Program-made: the position numbers and the translations under genes | Notes under the pieces: model-generated | The model's database searches: none | Seen by the model: the letters and a program-made list of their open reading frames with translations, nothing else | What the model was told of the DNA's origin: nothing | Shown here: positions 1 through 11,001 of the stretch, one piece after another | How the letters are laid out: each line of letters starts with the position of its first letter | Position numbering within the stretch: the first letter of the stretch is position 1 | Origin: Epiperipatus broadwayi | Taxonomy: Eukaryota; Onychophora; Udeonychophora; Euonychophora; Peripatidae | Length of the DNA stretch: 64,000 nucleotides | Assembly (NCBI GenBank): GCA_028023455.1 | Contig: JAQFVV010012969.1 | Location: 298,450-362,449 of the forward strand | Reading direction: 5' to 3'

Positions 1-1690
1 TACAATTGTAGAGTCAGTCAAAGTCATCCTATGGAATTAGCTGAAAAACACTGTGATTCATCTTATAATCTTACCACCACATTCTCAGAATATCATGGGT
101 ATCTTTAAGTGATACAATAATAGATTGCCCATATTTTTCAGCCATAGAATAAATATGGAAGAAATAATAGCCTCATTGTGATGAATTATCCTATCTTTTA
201 ATTTGTTACAAACACTAGCTGCACATTAGAAAATGTACTATGCTGCATTCGTGCTATACATTTCAAGCTGATAATAATCCAAACCCAAATTTTCAGATGG
301 TTTATCTTCCATTGAAAGAACATTGAGTTTTAAATCAATCTTTCGAGGCTGCATATAAAATATAACATTCTATGTATCATACTTCAAATAAGCAAAAATA
401 GCAACCATCAGCATGTTGTACACCAAGAAACCAAAAAGATAATTTTCTATTAATCAATCCATATTAAAAGCCTCACCAACAAATCTATATCACATCTTGA
501 TGTCTTCTTCATGACATTGTTTATAAACTGTTGTAAGAGTGAAAGTCATAAACATACAATAAGAACAAATAATGCATGTCCCCACTTGATACCAGTTTTC
601 ATTTCAAATTTTTTAGCTATTCCATCACTAGTAATAATGTCTCATCTTACACCACCACATAGCAGCTTTATTATAAATATAACAATATATATAATAGATT
701 CACACAAAATAAATGTCTTCACTAGGGTGGAAAACCAATTGTTGAACCTGTATATATGTATAGTGGAAGACATTTACATATAAAGTTAGATGGATACAGC
801 TTAAATTTGGTTATTCTTCTCGATTTTTTTTTCATGTAAATAATATATTCCTACTGTATTTAGAATCAAAGATTTATGGTTTTGCAGATGATATTATTTT
901 GGTCTTGTGCTGTGGTTTGATATACTTATCTTAAAAAGATAATTAATGATGATTTACTCTGAATTAGCAAATAATTAGTTTTTAATTATTTACCAGTTAA
1001 TTTAAACAAAACAAAAACAAGATATTTGCATCTAAATTTGTTCCCTATTTTCTTGACATCACTATTTGTAATAATTATTTTTTTTTTTTTTGCATTGCAG
1101 AAGTATTTGAATATATGCTAATATTTCATTTGTTAATAATTATTGTTATCTTGGTATATTTATTAATTCTAGATTATCCTGGTCAAATCATATTGACTTT
1201 CTTTGTTATCATTTATTTAACCTAAATTATATGTTATTTACATTTAATGTTCTTCCATTTATCCAAGTTTTTCCTCCACCAACTTTAATTATTACTTATA
1301 CTTTCCCTTATTCATGAGAACTGTTTATTATGAGCCTCATAGTATACTAGATGTTAATGATTTATATTGATAGAAGAGCAATCTTTGATATATATATATT
1401 GTAGTAGATCTCACAGAGATCCTAAATTTTCTATCATAAATACATAATTATCTATTAAATATTAAATAATTTACATCAAATTTTTTTCAACATTTTCAGT
1501 CAAAAGGAGCTTAGTTATAATGGCCCCAAATTATTTAATATATGTAAGAATGAATTTAATTATCATAGTTATTTGACTTGAAAAAATGTTTACATCATTG
1601 GTTGTATTATACTAAACAATGTTTTCTAAAGAGAAGGTAATCAAACTTCCATAAATGTGCCATACTTTATAACATTCAATTAGAGATGTT
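1..1690. other. AT-rich stretch, no gene seen
   Basis: Short ORFs only, with no recognisable domain or codon structure. Contains short A/T runs and TA-rich simple sequence. I see no RNA gene or element boundary here. Confidence 0.6.
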
Positions 1691-1699
1691 AAATATGAA

Positions 1700-2048
1700 T
1701 AAACTCTCGATCCAAGTCACAAGATAAAGTCTTTGAAAAGAACAGTCATCTTATCTTCGTACCTAAATGCAATTATATATGCATATCTTAAGCATTTAGA
1801 AACAGAGTGTGAATGTATTATATGATTCACTTTATTTACATTTTTTTATATCCTATTAACACTTGCGAAATATTAAAATTTACTATGTGTTAATGTTAGT
1901 AGATGTTACACTCAATATAAATAATCAAGACATTTTATTAGAGCTGTGTCTTTCCTAGATTTGCCTACATATTTGCAATTAGGTACAATGATAAGGCAGC
2001 AGTTCTTATCTTTTCGAAGTCTTTATCTTGTCACTTGAATCAAAAATT
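1700..2048. repeat. Foldback repeat (family G, paired copies)
   Basis: The segment at about 1711-1755 (core caagtcacaagataaagtct) recurs inverted at about 1990-2042. The similarity continues inward through a 'gtacctaaatgc' block. The inner part (about 1766-1850, 'atcttaagcattt...gagtgtgaa') also occurs at about 14400-14520 and 21140-21250, so this is a dispersed family. Arms are imperfect, suggesting an old insertion. No ORF inside. Confidence 0.65.
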
Positions 2049-2489
2049 TACTTGGATTTAATGTTCCTAAGTGAATATTATAGTATGGTGCATGTGTGGA
2101 GATTTAATTCCCTTTTTAAAATTTCTTGATTATTTACATTAAATAATGTTTGCATTTTGAATTTATATTTTATTATATATATATATTATGATTAACATTT
2201 TATCTGTTGTTTTAAACTCCTTGCTTAAATTTTTTTTTTGTATCAAGTTTATATAAATTGTATTATTTACTAGCTGTTTACTAAATAAATAAATGTACAT
2301 AGCATATATTCAACAAAATTTATGCAATAAATTATTTTAATGCTATCAATTTTTAAAAAGCAATGTATATATAGTTAGCAACTTCAGCTCTAAGTAGAAT
2401 CAATTTTATACATTATAAAGATTTGTATGTTTTTGCAAAATTTTTAAAGTATATTATTAACTGGGTACTAATTTTAAAAAACATCACAT

Positions 2490-2712
2490 GACAATAATTA
2501 CTAGACATCACATGATCACTATCCTAAGATCTAGGTGCAGTGCTCTCAGATGCAAGGCTCCTCACTGACGAAGGCCACAAGCCAGAAACTAGTCTGGGGA
2601 TATTGGATGAGTAGGCACTAGATAGGGATTTCATGCACAGGCCTTCTGGCATCCATTGATTACTCTGGTTGGCACAGGGTGGCACTACTGTATGGAGAGT
2701 TTTGCCTTCTAC
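2490..2712 (-). mobile_element. Family A retrozyme-like repeat, copy A1
   Basis: Dispersed repeat also present at 7862, 8038, 21903, 22211, 26700, 30908, 35434 and 50881. It is defined by blocks such as 'ctccatacagtagtgcc', 'aatccctatctagtgcc' and 'gtggccttcatcagtgagga'. This copy is in minus orientation and partial. It begins at the conserved terminal motif 'catcacatgatcactat'. The complementary strand relative to the element (window plus strand) carries a hammerhead fold at 2550-2608. A short ORF across the repeat recurs in other copies only because the repeat is conserved. Confidence 0.8.
2550..2608 (+). ncRNA. Hammerhead ribozyme-like motif (family A)
   Basis: Core CTGACGA is at 2565-2571. 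Stem II is GGC (2573-2575) with GCC (2581-2583) around a CACAA loop. GAA is at 2585-2587, then a minimal stem III ACTAGT and C2594 as the predicted cleavage nucleotide. Proximal stem I pairs TCCTCA (2559-2564) with TGGGGA (2595-2600). The distal stem I half is weakened in this copy (ATGCAA against TTGGAT). An A·A mismatch closes stem II, so activity is uncertain. Confidence 0.65.
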
Positions 2713-2729
2713 CAAGTGACAACTTTATC

Positions 2730-4935
2730 TAATTGGACTTAAAATATGCTATATATGTTATAATATCATAACTGCCATTGTAATAACGTAAATATAATAA
2801 ATTATTTGAAAAAAAAAAAAATGCTATAAAAATATTCTAATAGTTATCTCCTTAGAAAGTCATGTGACATTCAACACTGAAAATGATAGGCTGAATGAGC
2901 TGGACATTCTCAAGCAGGACACTTAGACTGGGAACAGTGTTATTTTAAAATTATTTTATTGCTTTTTGAACATCTGTAGTAATATCAAGAAATGAAAATT
3001 CTAACAAATCAAAGTCTTAATTTTATTTTTAAAAAACCACTACTATTTTGCAATAAATAAATAAAATTTAAATTGTACAGAAAATGAAAATTAATTAATA
3101 ATTGATTTTAGCCAACGTTACTTTCAATGACAAATTTAATTGTAAAATAAAAAACATTAACTAAGATATAACAAGTATGTCATCACACATAGGTGCAAAT
3201 ATGCTTATATATGCAAAGGTGTGAGAGTAAACCATAGTTATTTAAAAAAAAGAAAATCGGTATGCTAATGATAATCCTATATATATATTGAGATGGTATT
3301 TTTCACTTCACAATAGAATATTAAATATTTTATTTATATATCTAATTTAGTTGAATAAAGATATTAGATTTTCATGAAAATTTTGTTTTTATATAGATAC
3401 ACGGACTAAATAGAATGGCAATACTAATCTATTTTAATTAATCACAAATCTAATTAAAGTTTTTTTCCCATTGATATGTAAACAGTGATGGTGAGGGAGA
3501 CAAAAGATACTCTCCAAAATGTTTAGGCAAATAATTTAATTATAGATTTTTTTTTGTATTGAATGAGTCTTTAATTGCAAAGTCGAAAAAATAAGACACG
3601 GAATTTAAGTAAGAAAAGAAAAAATATTTGTACTGCATTTTCTTTGTAAATGTTAGTAAAAATAGAATTGATGTGCTAAATTTGAAGAAGAAAATGTCAA
3701 GTGAAAGGAGGGGGGAAGGTATTCTGCAGACTATAAAAACAAATTTATTTTTAAATTAAGGATTCTTTATGGTTATCTTGTTGCTAGCTTCATCAATATA
3801 TCCTGGCTAGAGAAAACCATGTTTCCTCCTGGTAATTCTTTATTCCTAACTGTATCTACATATGCTGAGTGAACTGCTGCCCAAAGGACAAAGAATCCTC
3901 AGGTAGCTAATTGAAGCAGTATACCTATGACAAATCAGACTTTTACCATACATGATGTATACTAAAGCTAGAAATGACAAATTACAATTAATAGCAGAAT
4001 CCCTCCCAACAATAGTTGTCAGCCATCCCAAATTGATACTGATCAACTCTTATCAGTGTACGTCGAATTTCACCAAAGAACCTTATATCAAGTTTCGAAC
4101 TAGGTAATTATGAATTTTGCAAAGATGCAATTAGATTCCTTAATTGTTTAAAACTTGAACTGTTAGTTAAATGACATTAGAAACAAGGCAGCATATTGTA
4201 AATATAACTTAATTTTATTTATTTATAATATGTAATGTGTTCATCATTTATTAATTTTATTTTATGATGTTATGTTTACTTCTGCTATTATTTATAATAG
4301 GATCAAATGAATTTTGATTCCGTCTATCCCATGGGGCTGATTCTATAGAAGTTATTTTACATCTAAGCAAGAGTTAAAATTGATGTGATTTAAGGGGTTT
4401 TTTTTTTAAGTAACACAGATGGAGAGATTTTCATATAATTATTATCTGTGCTTTTTTTGTCGTGTAACATGGTGGAATGGCATTCTGGCATATTTTTTAA
4501 TGTACTTTTAATATTTCAAATGTAATTAAATGAAATGGTATTGCACAGACATAATTATGATCCACATTTATATAATTCGAACAAATAAAAAAAATATGGT
4601 GTTTTATGAATCAGATGAAATATGAATGGATTTGAAATTGGTACTCTCATTTAGTGAGAAATGGACTCGTCCATGCCCCCAATTGATCACTCATGATCAA
4701 CGACTGATTACGGTGATGCATGTGCAGCCAGTAATATCTGATGTTTGTGATGGAATGCACTGTGTAGCGATTGACAATGTGTGGAATATATAGTGCATTA
4801 AAATGTAACAATGTGCAGTTTACACTAAAATGGTTCAATTAACACTTTAGGTGAGCAATAATAAGTATCTTGAAAGATTATTTGTATAGTTGTAAGGAGG
4901 TGTCATACCATACAATAATATAAAGGAGAAAAAAA
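2730..4935. other. AT-rich stretch, no gene seen
   Basis: Only short ORFs without recognisable domains. Contains A-runs (about 2809-2820) and TA-rich tracts. No convincing repeat family or RNA gene was identified by eye. Confidence 0.55.
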
Positions 4936-4937
4936 AA

Positions 4938-5012
4938 AGATCCTCATAATGTAGAGGTTAATGCATTTGCCTCCATACCATGACCTTGGTTTTAAACCTG
5001 GATGATTTTGAA
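4938..5012 (+). repeat. tRNA-like SINE head
   Basis: The segment shows a D-arm/A-box-like block ('taatgtagaggttaatgc'), an anticodon-arm-like stretch around 'tttgcctccat' and a T-arm/B-box-like block ('ccttggttttaaacctgg'). The mutated B box and lack of a clean acceptor stem argue for a tRNA-derived SINE head, not a functional tRNA. A perfect hairpin follows about 40 bp downstream. Confidence 0.45.
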
Positions 5013-5051
5013 TACGAAAGATGTTTTTAAGTAGCTAAGAATTTTTAAATG

Positions 5052-5110
5052 AAACCTGAAAGAAAAATTATTAAACTTTAAGGAAGTTTAATAATTTTTC
5101 TTTCAGGTTT
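5052..5110. repeat. Perfect 27-bp inverted repeat
   Basis: The arms at 5052-5078 and 5084-5110 are exact reverse complements separated by five bases (taagg). The stem begins 'aaacctgaaagaaaaa'. Nothing T-rich follows that would suggest a terminator. It most likely derives from a small foldback element. Confidence 0.9.
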
Positions 5111-5894
5111 AAATTTATAGGCAACTCAAATGATCTTAGATAAACAAGTTAACCTTCCACCATTCTATGAGAACTCTCACAACTCAATAGCAGACTAGTA
5201 TAGTATATTCAATTTTCTTATGCTATAAAGGGATATGAGAGCACTTTACCCCACAGTAGGCTATTAAAAACTGTTTAGGTTTTTTTTTTGCCTTTTACAG
5301 TATCTTGAATAAATTTAATTATATCAGTTAAGTTCACAAATTGATATACAAAATTGCCCAACCACATGGTTGTTTAGTACTTTGAATAATTACTACACTC
5401 TGTGCCGGTTAATGCTGGAGTAGAGGAACTAATTCAAGAACTAAAAGTCCCTGAATCACACCTTAATTCCCGTGGTCAAATCTCACAAACAACCCACCCC
5501 CCTTCCCCAAAGCCATGAACCATTCAATTACTTTAATAATTACTGTAAATTCTGATTAAAATTCCTACTTTATAAATATTTATAAATTATCAGAATTGGA
5601 GTTCACTTGTTTTTTTTCTCTAAATATTAAATCATTAACATTTCTGATCTAATTTGTAAAGGTTCATACTGCTATACCAACAAGGATTAGTTTACAATTT
5701 AGTCAATCTTAGATTACATTTGTTATTGCATTAATGGGCTCTACAAAAAAGATGGATGGTGAATGTTATGAATAACAGGAAGAAATCGAAACTCAAAATC
5801 TATGAGTGAGAAAATAAACAGGTACCACATCACGGGAAAAAATAATGGGATTGAAATGAAGTTAACACATTACTAAAACAAATGATAATAAATC

Positions 5895-6085
5895 GATAGA
5901 CAATGATTTTAAATAGACATCATGAGACCTAGAAAAAGACCAAATGCCAGATGGATGGATTTCATAAGGATGTTTGCTAGTGTGACATGCAGAAGACAGT
6001 CTATGAATTGGAAAAAACTTCATTAAACTTGGACTTTTCTTTTGCAATGAATCGACAATGGTTGAAAATAATGAATAATGATACA
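5895..6085 (+). pseudogene. RTE-type LINE relic, 3' end
   Basis: The plus strand encodes, across frameshifts, the C-terminal block also found in the full-length element: 'RPRKRPNARWMD', then 'W..L..TF.LQ.IDNG'. It ends in a short irregular tail of 'aataatga' units instead of a clean (TGA)n. Only the last ~60 codons are detectable. Heavily 5' truncated and old. Confidence 0.7.
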
Positions 6086-6559
6086 GATAAAGTATGTTTG
6101 GTTGTTTTTACTATTCTTGCAGTGTTTTGTTTATTTTATTAGATAACAATATCTATTTACATTCATGGTTGGATTAGGATATACATACTAACAAATTCAT
6201 TTGAATCATAAAGACATGTTTGTGTATTTACATTAAAGAGTATGTGTATGAAAAGCTCATGACAAAGTGCGAGTATTTAAGTAGGTTTATAATAATACCA
6301 TTGCCTGATTTATAAATATCAATGATCCAAGAAAACCAGCCATTGTTATTACATAGTTGTAATACCATAATGCCTTGTTACCATGACCTGACTTTGGAAA
6401 GAAAGCTTAACGTAGACGCGTTTTTAGTTTCAAAAGCAAATAAAATATTCTAGCTTGATAATGTACAGAAGTACAACAGTTTTTTTTTCTGTTTTTAATT
6501 CTGCATTCATCATATGATATTGTCCCATGGACAAGTCCAGAGAGTAGCCACATCATCAT

Positions 6560-6985
6560 TCATTTTTTCCATTCACTCTCTCTCCATTGACCAGCTCTTC
6601 AATTCCACATAATTCTTCCCATCTCTTATATCATCCAACAATGTCAATCTTTTCTGTCCTTTCTTCTTACTTCCACTCACCATCATCTCTAAAACATATT
6701 TCATTAAAATATAATTTATTCTTAATATATTTCCAATCCAGTTTCTCTTTTTCTGATTTCCTCAATTAATCTTCTTTTTTATTTTATTTACTCTTTCCAA
6801 TACTTCATTTATTATTTTATTCATCCAACTAATATTTCATTAATTTTTTTTCCATTCTTCTCCATGTCCACATACATCTCAAAGGCTTCCAATCTATTCC
6901 TAATTTTATTACTCATTGTCCACGTTTCACAACCATACAATAGTACACACTCCACAGACAGCATTTAATTAACCTTTTTCTTAAT
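6560..6985 (-). pseudogene. Decayed LINE C-terminal coding region
   Basis: Minus-strand translation shows 'LLYGCETWTMS' followed by 'RLEAFEMY', then 'RRLIEEIRKRE' and 'LTLLDD'-like remnants. This is the conserved region after the reverse transcriptase in RTE-like LINEs (compare 'TYGSETWTL' in the element at 31661-34387). Several frameshifts and stops are present. It is a different subfamily from the full-length copy, because the cysteine version of the motif is used. Confidence 0.65.
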
Positions 6986-7029
6986 TCTCTCTTCATTACT
7001 CATTAATAATTTAATTTTAATGCCCTATG

Positions 7030-7850
7030 CAGTTGAACACAAATGTTGAAATTGAACTTGAGAGCTAAAGGTTCTTCGTTTGAAGTTCTTCGACCCCACC
7101 CCCACCCTTCATCTTGATGTACGTGTAAGTATGTGCTATCTAAGTAATAAATTTCCTTTTTTCATCAATATGAAATGAAATTTTTAATTTTAGAAAATTC
7201 TGCACTGATCTACTTTCTCAAGTTATAATATATTCATTTCACTTTATTGTAATGGTTTCTGCTTCATTAGCCTTTTTTTACTGTTGACAGATAATTCATG
7301 AATGGGTTTTTTGTTTCTATTTAATAATAATTTATTTTTTAAATGACTTTAGTAGATCAAATTGCAATCCGCTGTACATTGCCATTAGCTGATCTTAAAA
7401 CATATCAGCATTTCTTAAAATTTAATGAAGTCTTTGTTTAAAGAAGAACACAGTAATTATTAAATATAAAAGAAAAAGGTTATCAATTATTCAATTCTAA
7501 TTCTCAGTTGAAAATTAAATGTATAAAATTTATCGAGATACTATAGAATATTTTCAGCAGAAAAAAAAAGCATATTATTTGAGTAAAAAAAAAAAAAGAT
7601 TAGCATGCAATTTGTCTGCCTAAACATATATACGTAACTAGTATGCACGCACATCTTTCAATCAATAGAATTTGTATATAAGGTTTTATTATTTATTTAT
7701 AAAGAGTTTAATAATCTATAAACAAAAAGAAAAATCATGATTATTTTAAGACTTATAAAAAAAAATATTAATTGAATAAAGTTTTAGCATCAGCCTGATA
7801 AGAAAGAGAGAATAGCCAATAATATTTTTAAGACCACATTTACATAGAGA
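7030..7850. other. AT-rich stretch, no gene seen
   Basis: No ORF of note. Contains A-runs at about 7561-7570 and 7587-7598 and otherwise featureless AT-rich sequence. Confidence 0.55.
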
Positions 7851-7861
7851 CTAAATTCTCC

Positions 7862-8037
7862 ATATAGCAATGCCACTCAGTGCAAGTCAGAGTAACAAAT
7901 GGATGCAAGAAGGTTTGTGCATAAAATCCCTATTTAGTGCCTACTCATCCAATATCCCCAGACTAGTTTCTAGCTTGTGGCTTTCATCAATGAGGAATCT
8001 TGGATCTGAGAGCACTGTGCCTAGATCTTAGTATCTC
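7862..8037 (+). mobile_element. Family A retrozyme-like repeat, copy A2
   Basis: Plus-oriented family A fragment from 'ctaaattctccatatag' to 'gtgcctagatcttag'. It meets an inverted copy (A3) head to head at about 8038, so the pair can fold back. Its minus strand carries a hammerhead fold at 7947-8005 with one core substitution. Confidence 0.8.
7947..8005 (-). ncRNA. Hammerhead ribozyme-like motif (family A, C3 mutated)
   Basis: Read on the minus strand. Distal stem I ATCCAA/TTGGAT and proximal stem I TCCTCA/TGGGGA are both intact. The core reads TTGATGA, so the conserved first C is lost. Stem II is AGC/GCT around CACAA, which covaries with GGC/GCC in copies A1 and A6. GAA, ACTAGT and the cleavage C are preserved. 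Probably inactive or slow because of the core change. Confidence 0.6.
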
Positions 8038-8262
8038 CTAATTCAATACTCCTCACGACGAAAATCACAAGCTAGAAACTAGTCTGGGAGAATTGGATGA
8101 GTAGGCACTAGATGGGAATTTTATGCACAAACCTTCTTGCAAATTGACTACTCTTGCTTGCACAGAGTGGCGCTACTGTATGGGAGAGTTTAGCCTCTGT
8201 GTAAACAGCTTATGTACGCATAAAGAATCGTGATCATATGATATTTAGTGGTTTAACATCAT
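8038..8262 (-). mobile_element. Family A retrozyme-like repeat, copy A3
   Basis: Inverted relative to A2. It extends through 'gtggcgctactgtatgg' and 'gtaaacagc' to the terminal motif 'gtgatcatatgatatttagtgg'. The ribozyme region at about 8043-8099 (plus strand) has lost two core bases, reading 'ctcacgacga' where the intact form has ctcactgacga, so it is a relic. GAAAC and TAGTC are retained. Confidence 0.75.
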
Positions 8263-8269
8263 TTACTTA

Positions 8270-8690
8270 CTTATGGATTTTTTTTTTTTTTTACTTTTAA
8301 CATAAATTTTATTGTTGAAGAAAGCGATTAGTTAGGTTATATTAGTTTATACATATACTTCTTATTGCATATCTATATATCATATTTTAGTTAGTATTGT
8401 ATATCTACATTCACATATGTATCATTAAAGACCATCCTGGATTTCTTTTTTTTAAAGACAGATTTAACTAGCAACAAAATATCATAAAGAAACCTGTAGA
8501 GATTCCAACCAGGAGGTAATGACTTTATTAAGTTCAATTCTACCACTATAGATATAGATTTGATAGTCATTAACTATATGTTTCATGATGTGTGCTTTTT
8601 CACAATTACATAATCCGGTGGCTGTTAAATTCCATATAGGTAAGCAGATGAGCACAACTACTAAAAGATTACACTTTTAGCAAGTCAAAG
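8270..8690. other. No gene seen
   Basis: AT-rich sequence with T- and A-runs. No coding or RNA signal seen. Confidence 0.5.
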
Positions 8691-9118
8691 ATGTGATATA
8701 AGATGCAGAACCGGGTCTGGGCTTGAGGATATTCTCAAAGCTTGTTAAGAGCTTGTTTTGCGGGCTCTATATATAACATTTGTAAATACGAGCTTTATTA
8801 AAATTAGGTCATGTGACATCTGACTTGATTTTTTTTTTAGCATTTTATTTTTTGCTATTAAGGCTTTGGCGATTTTTATATTGCTAAAGCTATTAATATA
8901 TGGTGTATCTGAACTTAGTTCAGTCCCATATGGCTATTTGAGTTAGATAGTTGGATTTTTAGGCATATGGATGTCTGAAAGTTTCAGATTTTCTTCTCAA
9001 TAGTTATACATTAGATAAAGTGCTGGACTTGTCCTAGTATTTTTAATCTAATGAATATCCTGGCACCTCAATGACGACGACGCTAGATGCAGAAACCGGT
9101 CTGGGGTTGAGGACATGG
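8690..9118 (+). repeat. Third hammerhead-like repeat (family C), two copies 384 bp apart
   Basis: The block 'gatgcagaa(a)ccg(g)gtctggg(c)ttgagga' occurs at 8702 and again at 9086. In the second copy CCTCA (9066-9070) can pair with TGGGG (9102-9106) as stem I. TGACGA follows at 9072-9077, and GAA, ACCGGT and C lie at 9092-9101. The first core base is A where C is expected and stem II is poor, so the motif is decayed. The layout matches families A and B. Confidence 0.5.
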
Positions 9119-9124
9119 AAATAA

Positions 9125-9935
9125 CTTCAGACTTTATTTTGTTTATATCATAATTTTTGAAAATATTTAATCCGAAGTTTATGGACAAACTATATAAAAA
9201 TGTAAATAACATACCCATATATATATATGCATATAATATATCTATATTATGAATTAAAAAATTAAAACATACAAAATGAAATTTTCTTTTTTTATTAATG
9301 GATCACAGATAACTGAAATCATGGAATATAGGGGATTGCTATACTTAATTTCACCTACTCTTTTAAATAATCCTCCGATAAATAGTTCTTTTTTATATAT
9401 ATAACCTTTACTATCTTCTATTTTGCCTTGCTTTTTCCATTTGTTTTATTTCTTAATAACTTGTTATTAACTAATGTTTATATTGAACAGTAGTGATACA
9501 GGATATTTGCATCAGTTGTTTGCAGTCATGATCAATGACGAAATAACATGTCGCAAAAACAAAGTATTCCTTAAGCTATACTGAAAGTAATATAAATATT
9601 TCAAAATTGCTATTTACATAAAAAAAAACAAATGATTATGAAAGCCTATTAGTAGTATCTTTGGGAAACAATGTGTAAATTAAAATATACATGGACTATC
9701 AACACTATTGGAATAATTTGCCTGACATCAGCAAATGTTCGTGTGTATCTTTATAACATGTTCATTGTCATTTCTGCCTTTGACAAAGATTTAATTGCAT
9801 ATATATATAAAATGTGTCAGTAAGCCAGTAGATAAGGTATATAAATTAATAACAAAAGAATTGCTATTGATCTAAATAATTTTTGATAAATAAAATGCAT
9901 AGGATTTTATTATTTGGGAGTTCATAAGAAGTTTC
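9125..9935. other. No gene seen
   Basis: AT-rich DNA with only chance ORFs and short TA-rich tracts near 9220-9245 and 9800. Nothing else recognised. Confidence 0.5.
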
Positions 9936-9952
9936 AGTACAAAACCTACCAG

Positions 9953-10080
9953 TGCCAAAATCAACCCTGAGATCTCCCGATCCCAAGTCGAATGCTCTAC
10001 CTACAGCGCCAACCCATGCAGACCCTGGGATAACCCGATCCCAAGTCAGGTACTCTACTTACTGTGCCGAATCGAGCAAG
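9953..10080 (-). repeat. Dimeric tRNA-like SINE head
   Basis: On the minus strand two related tRNA-like units follow each other. Each has 'ggcrc.gtaggtagag' (A-box-like), then 'cttgggatcggg' (anticodon-arm-like), then 'ctcagggttgat' or 'cccagggtctg' (T-arm-like). They share 'gacttgggatcggg' exactly. Neither has a full acceptor stem, so these are SINE heads and not tRNA genes. Confidence 0.6.
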
Positions 10081-10089
10081 GTATAATTT

Positions 10090-10815
10090 TTGATAATATA
10101 TATTGATATAATATAAACTATTTTACGAACTGATACTTGTTGCATTCTTAGAATTTTCTAAATTATTGATAATGATAAAAAAATAAGTTTAGGGACACTA
10201 CTTGATGTCAAATTAGATACGACTATATATGTTTAAATCCTGCAAGAATCAAGCAATCAAAAGAATTTTTTTATGAAATGAGTCTGCAGTTGTTATTTGA
10301 AACGGCTTATTTTTTTAAAAAAATTTATCTACAATACAAAAACATTTTTTTCTTCCCTATTCTGATTTATCTTCATTTTTTAACTAAAGGTTGATTACCA
10401 TTAATTCAAAATCCCCATATCCAGTGGGGTTTTTTTGATTCATGGCAGACTTCACTGATAAAACCTTTCTGCACTCATTATAAACCCAAACTCTGTTGAA
10501 AATTTAAATGTTCATTTTACTGTCTATAATTTGTATGTACTGAAATGGTTTTTGCAAGCTGTATAATTATGCGAGCTGTATAAATTCATTGTATTGATAT
10601 ATACAATATTAAATATATCATACATTTATATTTATACCAGCAAAAAATATTTAAAACAATAAATCAAAACAATAATTGATCATTTTATTCGAATAACAGA
10701 AGTTTTTGAAATACTGGTATTTGGATTTGGTGATCTGGTTGCATAAATGCAAAAGCTTGTTCTGGTAAACTTCTTATTCATTTTGAATATTTTATTTATT
10801 ATAAGTACCTTTAAT
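10090..10815. other. No gene seen
   Basis: AT-rich, short ORFs only. No repeat family recognised. Confidence 0.5.
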
Positions 10816-10820
10816 CTCAG

Positions 10821-11001
10821 CGTCCATGTAATACTCATCATTAGTGTAAAAGAGAACACTACTTTTGAGCTCAGTGTCCATAAAAGATTGACATTGCATC
10901 CCTAACAGTGAAGCCCACATATTATTTTGTTTTCACAATCAGCACATCAATATTTACCTTACTCAATTAAAATTAATCTGGGACTTTATCCAATAACTAA
11001 G
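10821..11001. repeat. 181-bp direct repeat, left copy
   Basis: Nearly identical to 13231-13411, with about three differences. The two copies immediately flank element D1. Its 3' end contains the first ~30 bases of the ~70-bp minisatellite unit found at 13378-13880. It does not begin TG or end CA and has no primer-binding site next to it, so it is not a convincing LTR. Confidence 0.85.

Noticed and set aside
2524-2715. Similar ~63-80-residue frames at 2524-2715, 22231-22476 and 26690-26887 as a conserved small protein family
   Set aside because: The frames lie across the family A ribozyme repeat and are conserved because the RNA/repeat is conserved; other copies have them broken.
5052-5110. 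Rho-independent terminator
   Set aside because: Eukaryotic sequence with no upstream gene; the perfect hairpin is better explained by a foldback insertion.
9953-10080. Functional tRNA genes
   Set aside because: No complete acceptor stem and damaged B boxes; the same judgement applies to 4938-5012, 16605-16662 and 49010-49080.
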